64,000 bases of DNA from Desulfovibrio sp. MES5 (GTDB taxonomy: Bacteria > Desulfobacterota > Desulfovibrionia > Desulfovibrionales > Desulfovibrionaceae), in assembly GCF_002237645.1 (NCBI RefSeq), contig NZ_MJUZ01000012.1, positions 1 through 64,000 of the forward strand, read 5' to 3'. Under the pieces are notes generated by a model, which saw only the letters and a list, made by a program, of their open reading frames with translations, had not been told where the DNA came from and made no database searches. The position numbers and the translations under genes are program-made. The first letter of the stretch is position 1. The number at the start of each line of letters is the position of its first letter. Of the stretch, positions 41,609 to 50,102 are shown one piece after another.

Positions 41609-42805
41609 CTAGCTGACAATAAGTTTCAAGAAGCGCTTCTTGCCAAGCTTGACCACGTATTCGCCAGCGCTCAGGGGGCTCAGGGCGTCCTCGCAGCGCT
41701 GACCGTCAATGGCAAGCGCGCCTTCCTTCATGAGCCTTTTGGCTTCGCCACGGCTTTTGACCAGGCCCGCAGCCTCAAGAAAGGCGGGAGGGGTGCTGTC
41801 GTCGCCGCTCTGGCACTTGTGTTCGGGCATATCGTCCGGAACGCCGCCCCCGGCAAAAACGGCATTAAAGCCCTGCTGGGCCTCGTCGGCGTCCTTGGGG
41901 CTGTGGTAGCGGCTGACCATCTCGTGGGCCAGGGCTTCTTTGGCGGCCTTGGGGTGTACTTCGCCCTTGGCCACGTTTTCTTTCAGGCTGGCGATGTCTT
42001 CAAGGCTCTTGGCGGAAAGCAGTTCGTAGTAGCGCCACATGAGTTCGTCGGAAACGGCCATGACCTTGCCGAAAATTTCGGAGGGCGCTTCGTCGATGCC
42101 AATGTAGTTGCCGTAAGATTTGGACATCTTGCGCACGCCGTCCGTGCCTTCCAGCAGGGGCAGGGTAAGAATGCACTGGCTTTCGATGCCGTAATGGGCC
42201 TGAAGGGTGCGGCCCACGAGCAGGTTGAACTTCTGGTCGGTGCCGCCCATTTCCACATCGCTCTTGAGCGCCACGGAGTCGTAGCCCTGGCAGAGCGGGT
42301 AGAGAAATTCGTGGATGGATATGGGGCGCTGCTCGCGAAAGCGCTTTTCAAAGTCGTCGCGTTCCATCATGCGGGCCACGGTGTAGCTGGAGGCCAGTTT
42401 GATGAAGCCTGCGGCGTCCATTTTGCCAAGCCACGCCGAGTTGAAGGCCACTTCGGTCTTTTCGGGGTCAAGAATCTTGAAGACCTGCTTTTTGTAGGTC
42501 TCGGCATTGGCCATCACCTGTTCTTCGGTGAGGGGAGGGCGGGTTTCGGAGCGTCCTGACGGGTCGCCGATGCGGCCGGTGAAGTCGCCGATAAGAAAAA
42601 TCACATGATGGCCCAGCTCCTGAAAATGACGCATCTTGTGCATGACCACCGTGTGGCCGAGGTGCAGGTCGGGCGCGGTGGGGTCAAAGCCCACCTTGAT
42701 GCGCAGGGGCGCGCCGCGCGCGATTTTTTTGCGCAATTCGTTTTCGTCAATCAGTTCGGCCACGCCGCGCTTAATGATTGCCATCTGGCGGTCGATATCG
42801 GTCAT
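41609..42805 (-). CDS. tyrS: Tyrosyl-tRNA synthetase
   Basis: 398 residues from ATG 42805 (AGGA upstream); the open frame extends further but without signals. Class I motifs: HLGH (48-51, the HIGH box), the KMSKS loop ([10 protein letters not shown]) and a C-terminal S4 RNA-binding domain ([21 protein letters not shown]). It belongs to the longer bacterial subgroup with [19 protein letters not shown] promoter-proximal terminator hairpin (42850-42881) lies between its promoter and start codon, suggesting control by early termination. The stop TAG is shared with a repeat end. Confidence 0.95.
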   Translation of the reverse strand: MTDIDRQMAIIKRGVAELIDENELRKKIARGAPLRIKVGFDPTAPDLHLGHTVVMHKMRHFQELGHHVIFLIGDFTGRIGDPSGRSETRPPLTEEQVMANAETYKKQVFKILDPEKTEVAFNSAWLGKMDAAGFIKLASSYTVARMMERDDFEKRFREQRPISIHEFLYPLCQGYDSVALKSDVEMGGTDQKFNLLVGRTLQAHYGIESQCILTLPLLEGTDGVRKMSKSYGNYIGIDEAPSEIFGKVMAVSDELMWRYYELLSAKSLEDIASLKENVAKGEVHPKAAKEALAHEMVSRYHSPKDADEAQQGFNAVFAGGGVPDDMPEHKCQSGDDSTPPAFLEAAGLVKSRGEAKRLMKEGALAIDGQRCEDALSPLSAGEYVVKLGKKRFLKLIVS

Positions 42806-42849
42806 CACCCTGTCCTCATGTGCTGGCTGCGGTATACAGTGCTGTTGGT

Positions 42850-42881
42850 AAAAAACGCGGCACAGAACTGGGTTCTGTGCC
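42850..42881 (-). terminator. Terminator hairpin in the tyrS leader
   Basis: On the minus strand GGCACAGAAC, loop CCA, GTTCTGTGCC form a perfect 10-bp stem followed by GCG and six T. It starts about 10 bases after the predicted transcription start of tyrS and lies 45 bases before its ATG. Confidence 0.8.
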
Positions 42882-42895
42882 TGCGCAGACTGACA

Positions 42896-42925
42896 AGAAT
42901 ACCCCCAAGGCCGCTGGGGTGTCAA
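42896..42925 (-). promoter_or_regulatory. Probable tyrS promoter with inverted repeat in the spacer
   Basis: On the minus strand TTGACA (42925-42920) is followed after 18 bp by TATTCT (42901-42896). The spacer carries ACCCCAGCGGCCTTGGGGGT, an inverted repeat that could be an operator. Confidence 0.6.
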
Positions 42926-43130
42926 ATTTTCACTGCATGTATGGGCAACTTCTGGCTGCAGCCAGAGAACTCGGGGCAGTTGGCGTTGAACGTGCTCTGG
43001 CGGTGGCGTTGGCTGGCAGGCATGCGAGCGGCGTTCCCGGTGAACGTGCAAGCCAGGGGATGAGCGCTGGTCAGCGCATGAGGGGTATGCCGAATCCTTG
43101 AAGGTGATTATGCATAACAATGCGCAACGT

Positions 43131-43279
43131 CAGAGCATTTTACCTTGAAAAAGGGTACATGCTCCAACGCGGCACGAGAGTGCAGCGAGACGCAGCGTGG
43201 CGTGGATTCTCCGCAAATCGCATTTTTCGGCAGAAGACACATTGAAATGCGGAGCATTTCAAAGGGGATCTGATCTAGA
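43131..43279 (+). repeat. TAGAGCA-type repeat, copy 5 (full length)
   Basis: Starts CAGAGCATTTTACCTTGAAA; the right end read in reverse is TAGATCAGATCCCCTTTGAA. The inside matches copies 1, 3 and 4 (GGCACGAGAGTGCAGC, GCGTGGCGTGGATTC). The reverse-strand TAG at the right end is the stop codon of the gene at 43275. Confidence 0.75.
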
Positions 43280-43523
43280 TGCCGAGCAGGGCGTAAACGC
43301 GGCTCTGGCTCAATCCGCCATGAACCGAAAGCGCGGCCATATTGTCCTGCGAAATCATGCTCAGGGTGTCATCCATAACGGAATCCACCTCGTTGTCTTC
43401 CAGCAGTTTGGGCGTGCTCAGGTTGACCACATCCTGCACAGCGGCGGGGGTGGAACCGGAATCGTCCTTGTCGGAGCGCAGAAAAGTGATGGGGTGGAAT
43501 GCATTGATGCCGGAAATTTCCAT
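43275..43523 (-). CDS. Small acidic protein of unknown function
   Basis: 82 residues with GAGGA eight bases before the ATG. The C-terminal half looks conserved-like and helical: VMDDTLSMISQDNMAALSVHGGLSQSRVYALLGI. No signal peptide, membrane segment or known domain. The short pattern resembles small proteins found near motility genes, but I cannot assign a family. Its stop codon TAG lies within the terminal repeat of an intergenic element. It stands alone between tyrS and the PilZ gene. Confidence 0.65.
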   Translation of the reverse strand: MEISGINAFHPITFLRSDKDDSGSTPAAVQDVVNLSTPKLLEDNEVDSVMDDTLSMISQDNMAALSVHGGLSQSRVYALLGI

Positions 43524-43981
43524 GGCGGTATCCTCTATGATATGGCCGCGTGCGCGGGTGTGGTCAAACTTTCCGCCCAGAGCGGATGCGGAAAATTATG
43601 CAAATTGGGTGCCATGAATAATGCATGTGTTTCTGACGGTTCGGGGCGCGCTCATGTTGGAAGCGCTGGCGCTGCGGGATAGGACGGGCAAGTTTTGGGC
43701 AGAGTTCACGCGCTGCGGGATCGGGCGTACGCCGTCGGGCTGCGCGTTTATGTGCCATTACGCGCCAGGCGGGCGTGGAACAAACGACCGGGCGGGGCAC
43801 AAATTCGCGTTGCGCATCGTACGCGCCCTAGCGGGGTGGAGTAAACGTCGGGAAGGCAGGCACTTGATGCGCTCCCCTGTAGGTGGAGCGCAAAATGCTC
43901 ATGCTCCGGGCGGGAAAGCAGCCGACCGTGCGGCCTTTGGGGCGTGGATGGTGGGGAAGGTTCGTAATTGACGCAGGCGGT
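43524..43981. other. Gene-free region
   Basis: 458 bases of GC-rich sequence. A 116-codon plus-strand frame (43621-43971) has no ribosome site and improbable composition, so I do not call it. No repeat or terminator was recognised. Confidence 0.5.
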
Positions 43982-44854
43982 TCAGGCGGTCAGCAATGCC
44001 TCATCTTCATCATCGGGGTAATCTTCAAGGCAGGTGCGCAGGCGGTCAGAGCCCGAGGCAAGGATGTCAGTCCACTGGAGAGCCTGACCAGGAGATTCCC
44101 AGTTGAGCTCTTCAGCGAATAAAAGGCGCAGGCCCGTGCCTTCTTCGCACACGTTGCGGGCGATGCCCATTTTTTTTGACAGAAAGATGTGGGGAGGCGA
44201 CGAGGCCGGAGCCTTGCTGGGCACAATGAAGAAGAGATAGAAAATGTTGCCGGATCGGGAGAATTGGGCAATTTCTTCCGAGACGCAGGCGCACGCGCCG
44301 CCAGCGGAAATGTTTACCAGAGGCAGAGGATTGGGGTGGCTGGAGTTGTAGTAAAGGGTCAGCAAATCACGCAGTTCAGCTCTGGTGGCGGGCACTTCTT
44401 CCAGGGGCATAACCCCGGCAAGGCGGCTGCGCTCCTTGCTCCAGGGTACCCGTCTGTCACGGCGCATCTGGCGCGTGGAGCAGGTGTTGGCAAGCCGCAG
44501 AAAGAGGCTGCGCAGTTCGTTTTTTTCGTTGTAGCTGACTTCAAGCACCAGGCCTGGCCCCTGATGGCCAAGGCGAACTCTGCCGGAGGGCGTATTTTCG
44601 TCAAGGCAGAAGAAATACTCGCAGGTGTTTTCTTCAGATTTGCATTTCCCCTGTGTAATTTCCTTGTGCCGCACAACGAACTGCACTTCGCGGCCCTCAA
44701 CCTTGCGAAACTTGCCGTGCAAAAGCATGTCCACAGGTTTGCCTTCGTGAAGAATGCAGCACCTGACGCGCACGTTCACCCTGTGCTGCATGGCATTGGT
44801 GAAGGCTTCCGTGATGTCGGAGTTCCAAAGGCTGAAAGAGTTGACGCTGGTCAT
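43982..44854 (-). CDS. PilZ-domain (c-di-GMP-binding) protein
   Basis: 290 residues. An N-terminal ~125-residue region of YcgR-like character (WNSDITEAFTNAMQHRVNVRVRCCI) precedes a PilZ-like domain with the arginine motif RRDRRVPWSKE and, after it, NISAGGACACV (the [D/N]xSxxG element). Together these bind c-di-GMP. The long insert between the two motifs and the aromatic Trp after the Arg motif make it somewhat atypical. In flagellated bacteria such proteins slow the motor or regulate other outputs. It stands alone; its promoter should lie in 44855-45100. Confidence 0.75.
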   Translation of the reverse strand: MTSVNSFSLWNSDITEAFTNAMQHRVNVRVRCCILHEGKPVDMLLHGKFRKVEGREVQFVVRHKEITQGKCKSEENTCEYFFCLDENTPSGRVRLGHQGPGLVLEVSYNEKNELRSLFLRLANTCSTRQMRRDRRVPWSKERSRLAGVMPLEEVPATRAELRDLLTLYYNSSHPNPLPLVNISAGGACACVSEEIAQFSRSGNIFYLFFIVPSKAPASSPPHIFLSKKMGIARNVCEEGTGLRLLFAEELNWESPGQALQWTDILASGSDRLRTCLEDYPDDEDEALLTA

Positions 44855-45426
44855 TTCGTTCTCATTTTGCGGCTGCAGGCCCTGGTAGTTTCGCTGGGGG
44901 GAGAGACAGCCCGAAGCGTTTTTCGTAGGGGAACGTGGGGATTATCACGAAGCGCGCTGAGACGTTTATACAGGACTGGAAAACAGTTGTTTGCAAGATA
45001 GAAAAGCCAGCATTACTGGCTGATATTATGCCAAAAAAGTTAGCAAGTTAGTATGACAAGTTTATCAGTTAGTCAATGTAGACAATTGCCCGATTTGTGG
45101 GAATGCAGCAAGCCTTTTATATATAGTCAGTAATTATGCCCTGTTGACTGTATTTCAAAAATGCAGGCTTCACTGCGTCTGTTATGTTGTTCGTAATGCA
45201 AGGGCATGCTGTTTTGTAGTTCTACGTTCCGAATGATTGTTATACTCTTTATCCTGAACGTATTTTGGCGGTTGTGGAGGCAGAGGCCTGCCGTGAAGCG
45301 CAAGGCTGTTGGTCTTCTCTGGCTGCCGCCGTATCGGCTTGTATGCCTGCGCGCCCGTTATTTCCTGTGTCGCAGCGTGCAACGATTCTGCGCCGTCATG
45401 GGTGCCTCGCTGACGGCGCTACGGGG

Positions 45427-45571
45427 TAGAGCATCTTACCTTTGAAAATAGCTGCAAGCTCTGGCGTAGTACGAGAGCGCAGCGCCAGAACGTGACGTGA
45501 TCCTGCCGAGAGCGCTTTTACGGCAGAATCATAAACTGGAATGCGAGGCATTTCAAAGGTAATAGGCTCTA
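45427..45571 (+). repeat. TAGAGCA-type repeat, copy 6 (full length, best inverted ends)
   Basis: Left end TAGAGCATCTTACCTTTGAA, right end in reverse TAGAGCCTATTACCTTTGAA: 18 of 21 positions agree. Length 145 bases. If TA is the duplicated target, the element proper is GAGC...GCTC, as in IS630/Tc1-type miniature elements. There is no coding capacity. Confidence 0.8.
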
Positions 45572-45786
45572 ATTGCACGGGGGGTGTCGCAACGGGTGCC
45601 GTAACCGTTAAGAATACGTGTTTTTAGCGAGGACTGCCTGGAGGGGCCGGTGTGTGCATCCTGCTGACTGTGAAGGTATATCCAGATTCGGGAGGCAACG
45701 CTTCAGGCTGAAGCATTCGCGCAATTGTTATTGCGCAATGCCGGAAGGTGCGCTCCGGCCCGGCTGCGTTTATGAGCCTTGGCAAT

Positions 45787-45817
45787 AAAAAACGGGCTGC
45801 CCGCAAGGGCAGCCCGT
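45787..45817 (-). terminator. Terminator of the TSUP operon
   Basis: ACGGGCTGCCC, loop, GGGCAGCCCGT make a perfect 11-bp stem; on the minus strand TTTTTT follows. It lies 23 bases after the stop codon at 45840. Confidence 0.9.
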
Positions 45818-45839
45818 CTGGCTTGTGGAACTGGAGCGT

Positions 45840-46571
45840 TTAGCTTTCCTGCTTTACCTTGGACTTGGTCATGGCCAGGCCCATACCTTCAAAAAGTTCA
45901 AAGATGGCAAAGCCGTACCACAGGGTATAGAGCACGTAGAAGATGAGCATGGCGCTCATGAGAATGAGGTGCTCGGAAACCTTGGCGGGCGGCACGCTGA
46001 AGAAGTTGTTGCCCGGTTCAATGGCGCGGCGCAGTACGCTGTCCACCACCTGGGCTTCCTCAATCTTGTACTGCTTCTGCAATTCCTTGATGCTGGGCGA
46101 AAGCACATACCACCACGCAGCTGCGACCTTGAGGGCGGGCTGGCCGTCGTACTTCTGCGAAACGGCATTGGCGTCGTTATTGTACAGGTTGTCGGCGTCG
46201 TCCGTGGCTGAGGCCAGAATCACGCCGAGGTTGCCGGAAAAGCTGACCTTGCCGTCTTCAACGCGCACGTCAGTGGCTCCGGACTTTTCAAGCACCATGC
46301 CAGCCAGGGCGGCGAGGTCAGCCTTCTTGAGCTTGACCGTAAGCTGAACGGATTTGCCGTCCACAGACTTGATGGTATTGCGCACGCCAGGGATGAAGTA
46401 GGAAGATCCCTTGGACAGTTCGTTGAACACGTTGTCCGCGTATTGCAGCCCGGTCATATGATTACCAAGCTCATCCTTCATGAGGGGCATGAGCATGACA
46501 GCAAACAGAATCAGAAACGAGATCAGCAGCAGGCAGCCACGGATAAAGGGCGCTTTAGCATGTATGAGCAT
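45840..46571 (-). CDS. Membrane protein of unknown function paired with a TSUP exporter
   Basis: 243 residues. Membrane helix near the N-terminus (about 12-30), a ~160-residue extracytoplasmic part with an alpha/beta look (SVQLTVKLKKADLAALAGMVL, LGVILASATDDADNLYNND) and a second helix near the C-terminus (about 205-225). It starts two bases after the exporter gene ends, and a terminator follows, so the two form a closed operon. The domain between the helices may bind the exporter's substrate. No family recognised. Confidence 0.75.
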   Translation of the reverse strand: MLIHAKAPFIRGCLLLISFLILFAVMLMPLMKDELGNHMTGLQYADNVFNELSKGSSYFIPGVRNTIKSVDGKSVQLTVKLKKADLAALAGMVLEKSGATDVRVEDGKVSFSGNLGVILASATDDADNLYNNDANAVSQKYDGQPALKVAAAWWYVLSPSIKELQKQYKIEEAQVVDSVLRRAIEPGNNFFSVPPAKVSEHLILMSAMLIFYVLYTLWYGFAIFELFEGMGLAMTKSKVKQES

Positions 46572-46573
46572 AA

Positions 46574-47836
46574 TCAGGCCTCCCCTCTGAGCTTGCCGAT
46601 GTTAAAGAAGAACTTGCTGAATACCCAGATGCCGAAAAATGCCACAACGACCCAGAAAATGACGTTGCCAACATTTTCGATAACACCCACAACACTGGGC
46701 GACCAGTGCAGCACTTCCATTTCCACCAGCTTTTTGGGCAGGGTGGCGGCGCGGTTGATGAAACCGGCAATGATTGAAATGGCATAGAAGCCACGGATAT
46801 GGATGCCCTTGACCACCTTGGTGGTCAGAGCGCCAACCTGAATGCCGAGCAGCGAGCCAAGCAGCATGCCGATGGCCAGGGTGTAGAACACGTAGCCGTA
46901 AATGGCGTACTGGCCGATGGCGGCAAAACCGGCGGTAAAGATGATCTGCAGAATGTCGGTGCCCACTGTGGTCATAGAGGACACGCCGAAAATGTACACG
47001 AACATGGGGAAGGTGACGAAGCCGCCGCCCACGCCCATGATGGCGGCCAGCAGGCCCACAAAGACGCCGCCCGCGGCGACGATCCAACCGGAGATGCGGC
47101 GGCCGCCGGGCACGAGGTCTTCATCAAAAGAGATCATAGGGGGCATGCGCAGGCCCTGAAGCTTCACGGCAAGGCCGGTCATGCCGGAACTGCCGCCGTG
47201 CGCATCCTGGCTTGCGGCAGCGCCGCCGCGTGAGCTCTTCAAAAAGTCAAACAGGGCGTAAAAGCCGAGAAAGCCCAGCAGAACCGCATAAATACTGCTG
47301 ATGAACAGTTCGGACAGCAGGGGGTCGGCGTTGTACAGGCCTTTATTGATGGCCCCGCCGATGAATGTTCCGATAATGGACCCGGCCAGAAATGCTACGG
47401 CCAGTTTGCCCGACACGTTGCCAAGCTTTTTGTGCACCGTGGTGCCCATGATGGCCTTGGCGAAGATGTGGAACAGGTCAGTGCCCACCGCCAGGATGCC
47501 TTTGACGCCCACGGCCATAAGCGCCGGGGTAATGATGAAGCCGCCGCCAGCGCCGATACACCCGGTGATAAGACCGGCGGCAAGGCCCACCGCTATGGAC
47601 GCCAGAAAAATGTTGGTGGTGTAAAAGGCGGGCGCGTAGGCGGTTTTGCCGCCCAGCATTTCGTGGTACTCATAAGCTTCCGCCAGGCAACCCGCAAGAA
47701 TCGGAACTGCCAGCGCCAGAAGCAGCAGCAGTTTTTTGCGGTTTTTGAGAATGGAGGTAGACACCTCCAGATCCCATTTTGCGTAAGCTTGTGAGCCGCT
47801 CAGCAGAAACTCGTACACTTGTCTGCCAAAACTCAT
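46574..47836 (-). CDS. TSUP (TauE/SafE) family anion exporter
   Basis: 420 residues from ATG 47836 (GGAGGAG upstream). After an N-terminal helix come two homologous membrane halves, each with the family motif: GLITGCIGAGGGFIITPALMAVGV and GLLAAIMGVGGGFVTFPMFVYIFGV; a ~70-residue cytoplasmic loop separates them. Members move sulfite, sulfoacetate, taurine or other organosulfur anions. The pairing with a second membrane protein suggests a two-component exporter. A palindrome CACGG-AATTA-CCGTG at 48001-48015 may control it. Confidence 0.88.
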   Translation of the reverse strand: MSFGRQVYEFLLSGSQAYAKWDLEVSTSILKNRKKLLLLLALAVPILAGCLAEAYEYHEMLGGKTAYAPAFYTTNIFLASIAVGLAAGLITGCIGAGGGFIITPALMAVGVKGILAVGTDLFHIFAKAIMGTTVHKKLGNVSGKLAVAFLAGSIIGTFIGGAINKGLYNADPLLSELFISSIYAVLLGFLGFYALFDFLKSSRGGAAASQDAHGGSSGMTGLAVKLQGLRMPPMISFDEDLVPGGRRISGWIVAAGGVFVGLLAAIMGVGGGFVTFPMFVYIFGVSSMTTVGTDILQIIFTAGFAAIGQYAIYGYVFYTLAIGMLLGSLLGIQVGALTTKVVKGIHIRGFYAISIIAGFINRAATLPKKLVEMEVLHWSPSVVGVIENVGNVIFWVVVAFFGIWVFSKFFFNIGKLRGEA

Positions 47837-48219
47837 ATTCTCCTCCAATACGATTGTGGCCGGCCAACGGCCGTAGGTCATGGCCCCAACAATGACGTGT
47901 ACAGGCACTTGTAGCTGCGCGGCGCGCCCCGGTGCAGCCAAAATGTTGGTAACTGGCGGTTTTTCCATGGTAAAAAGAAAAATGCCAATCTTTTCCCATA
48001 CACGGAATTACCGTGACACATTCTTTTATTTTTGTAAAAGAAATTTATCACGAGCGACAGTTTTTTGTGTCTTGCGTGGAGAAAATGCCACCATTGCAAG
48101 GCACTTTTGAAGTAATCAATCCAAGTAGTTGGCACCAAAGAACAAATAAACGCACCTTCCTGCTTGGTTTCGTGTTATTTTGCGTGTCTTTTCGTGTTAT
48201 TGTGAAAAAAAACGCACGT
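47837..48219. other. Region upstream of the TSUP operon
   Basis: 383 bases, fairly AT-rich between 48000 and 48220. The palindrome CACGGAATTACCGTG (48001-48015) lies 165 bases before the exporter start. No gene seen. Confidence 0.5.
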
Positions 48220-48993
48220 CTATTTTTTTGCAAGACCCTGGCTTTGCCCGAATATGATCAGTTCAAGCCAGTCCAGAGCGAAGTTCAGGGCGGCCACGTC
48301 TCCGTCCATGCTGTCTTCCATAATGGCTGTTTTGCGCGCCTCATCAATGGCCACATGACTGAATATTTTCATGGCGCTGATAAGCTCGCGAAATTTATCT
48401 ATCTGAAAAAGGCAGAGCACGGCCGTGGTGGCCATGCGCGCCTCAAGGGGCTTGCCGGTAGCGCGCACCATAGCCATCAGGCGCATGTAGCGGTCATTGG
48501 CCTCATTGAAAGGGTGCAGCTCTTCATTTTTCATCCACTGCTGCGGGGTGCGGCTGGTGCCCTTGTCAAACCCGTGGCAATGGGGCTCGCGCACGATAAA
48601 AAAGCGCTCGGCCACGCCATCGGGGGCCATTTTTGTGCCGCGCCCGATGGGGTAGTAGCGACAGGCCCCGGGTCTGTCTTCGTATACGGAGCAGCCCGCA
48701 GGCGTCACAAAGGGGCAGGGTTCGCCGGGGCCGTCCAGCATGCGCAGCATGGGCAGGGGAAAGCCCGTGTCGGGGAAGGACCGCATGGTGGCAAAGGTGC
48801 TGAGAAAGGCGTCGCTGGCCATGCCCAGGTGGCGGCGCAGGCGCGAAATATCATAAGGAGTGAGCGGCAGGGTGAGCTCCGCACAGCAGCGATTGAAGCA
48901 GGGCACTTCGGGATTGCAGTCAAAGCAGAAGGTTTCGTCAGGGCCAAGCTCGGGCAGCTTGTCAATAAAATCGCGGCTTGCGTCGTTGCTCAT
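48220..48993 (-). CDS. YkgJ-like CxxxCxxCC-type metal-binding protein
   Basis: 257 residues from ATG 48993 (AAGGAG upstream). The cysteine pattern is that of the YkgJ (zinc- or iron-chelating) family: CFDCNPEVPCFNRCCAELTLPLTPYDI, then PCPFVTPAGCSVYEDRPGACRYYPIG. About eight Cys with the closing RPxxCRxYP motif are in place. The C-terminal half is helical and variable. Function in the family is not established; a metal or cluster role is inferred. It stands alone. Confidence 0.82.
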   Translation of the reverse strand: MSNDASRDFIDKLPELGPDETFCFDCNPEVPCFNRCCAELTLPLTPYDISRLRRHLGMASDAFLSTFATMRSFPDTGFPLPMLRMLDGPGEPCPFVTPAGCSVYEDRPGACRYYPIGRGTKMAPDGVAERFFIVREPHCHGFDKGTSRTPQQWMKNEELHPFNEANDRYMRLMAMVRATGKPLEARMATTAVLCLFQIDKFRELISAMKIFSHVAIDEARKTAIMEDSMDGDVAALNFALDWLELIIFGQSQGLAKK

Positions 48994-49040
48994 GGGGGCT
49001 CCTTGTGAGGACGGGGGATTGCGGGCGGCACGGTTGCCGC

Positions 49041-49084
49041 AGATGCGCCATAGATGTGCCATAGATGTGCCACGGATGTGCCGC
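49041..49084 (+). repeat. Four tandem copies of an 11-bp unit
   Basis: AGATGYGCCAT-like units run as AGATGCGCCAT, AGATGTGCCAT, AGATGTGCCAC, GGATGTGCCGC. They lie in the leader of the YkgJ-like gene. Probably slippage-derived. Confidence 0.7.
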
Positions 49085-49142
49085 AGGAGTGCTGCAGGCG
49101 GGCAGCAGATGCGCCATGGGGGCGCGTTGCGAAGCTGGCGGC

Positions 49143-49187
49143 AAAAAAGCGGAAGGGCGGCCCGCGTCGTTTGGCGGGCCGCCCTTC
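49143..49187 (-). terminator. Terminator of hisIG
   Basis: GAAGGGCGGCCCGC (49152-49165) and GCGGGCCGCCCTTC (49174-49187) form a 14-bp stem; on the minus strand CGC and TTTTTT follow. It lies eight bases after the hisG stop. Confidence 0.9.
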
Positions 49188-49195
49188 ATATACTG

Positions 49196-50089
49196 CTAGA
49201 TGACCTTGTTCAGGGCGTACTCGATAATGCCTTCGGCTCCAGCCTCGCGTAGGCGGGGGATTAGGTCGCGCACAACGTCGATCTGCACCACGGATTCAAC
49301 CGAGAGCCACTTTTCGTCCCGCAGGGGGGACACCGTGGGGGAATTGAGCGACGGCAGCATTTCAAGGATGCTCGAAAGATTGTCCGCCGGGGCGTTCATC
49401 TTGAGGGCCACCAGATTCTCAGCCCGCAAAGCGCCCTGAAGCAGCAGATCAAGCTGCTCGATTTTGGCGCGCTTGCGCGGGTCGGCCCAGGCATCCCTGT
49501 TGGCGATGAGCACCGGGTAGGAGACCATGACCTCGTCAATAATGCGCAGGCCGTGGGCGCGGATGGTCGTGCCGGTTTCGGTCACTTCCACAATGCCGTC
49601 GGCAAGCCCTTCCACTACCTTGGCCTCGGTGGCGCCCCAGGAATAGAACACGTCCACATTAACGCCGGCTTTTTCAAAATAGCGGCGCGTCATGCCTTCA
49701 AGTTCGGTGGCAATGCGCTTGCCGGCGAGGTCGGCGGCGCAGTGGTAGGGGGCGTCGCCCGCCACGGCCAGCACCCAGCGGCAGGGCCTGTTGGAAGTCT
49801 TGGAGTACACAAGGTCGGAAACGCGCACGACCTTGTCGTCGTGATTGCGCTCGGCAAGCCAGTCAAGCCCGGTGATGCCCACGTCCAGCACGCCCGCCTC
49901 GATATATTCCCCGATTTCCTGCACGCGGCACAAGGATGCCGTAATCTCGGGATCATTGATGTCGGGAAAATAGTTGCGCGTATGCTTGCGGATTTTCCAG
50001 CCCGCGCGTTCAAAAAGATTGATAGTGGCTTCTTCCAGCGAACCCTTGGGCACGCCCAGTTTGATGATGGGCTTCATATCCGCGCTCAT
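49196..50089 (-). CDS. hisG: ATP phosphoribosyltransferase (HisG, long form)
   Basis: 297 residues from ATG 50089 (AAGGA seven bases upstream); MKPIIKLG at 50077 is an alternative. The catalytic domains show LGVPKGSLEEATINLFERAG, GVLDVGITGLDWL and the PRPP loop EGLADGIVEVTETGTTIRAHGL. The C-terminal ~75 residues are the ACT-like regulatory domain of the long form, so it is HisZ-independent and histidine-inhibited. It makes phosphoribosyl-ATP, the first step of histidine synthesis. It lies 13 bases after hisI. Confidence 0.93.
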   Translation of the reverse strand: MSADMKPIIKLGVPKGSLEEATINLFERAGWKIRKHTRNYFPDINDPEITASLCRVQEIGEYIEAGVLDVGITGLDWLAERNHDDKVVRVSDLVYSKTSNRPCRWVLAVAGDAPYHCAADLAGKRIATELEGMTRRYFEKAGVNVDVFYSWGATEAKVVEGLADGIVEVTETGTTIRAHGLRIIDEVMVSYPVLIANRDAWADPRKRAKIEQLDLLLQGALRAENLVALKMNAPADNLSSILEMLPSLNSPTVSPLRDEKWLSVESVVQIDVVRDLIPRLREAGAEGIIEYALNKVI

Positions 50090-50102
50090 GTTACAGTCCT
50101 TA

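Larger units (their letters stand above)
44855..45839. other. Long gene-free region
   Basis: About 985 bases without a credible gene. 45000-45200 is AT-rich with several AGTTAG motifs; a full TAGAGCA element lies at 45427-45571; the terminator of the next minus-strand gene is at 45787-45817. A small plus frame at 45206-45445 lacks start signals. Confidence 0.55.

Noticed and set aside
43621-43971. 116-codon plus-strand frame
   Set aside because: No ribosome site, atypical composition and no recognisable motif.
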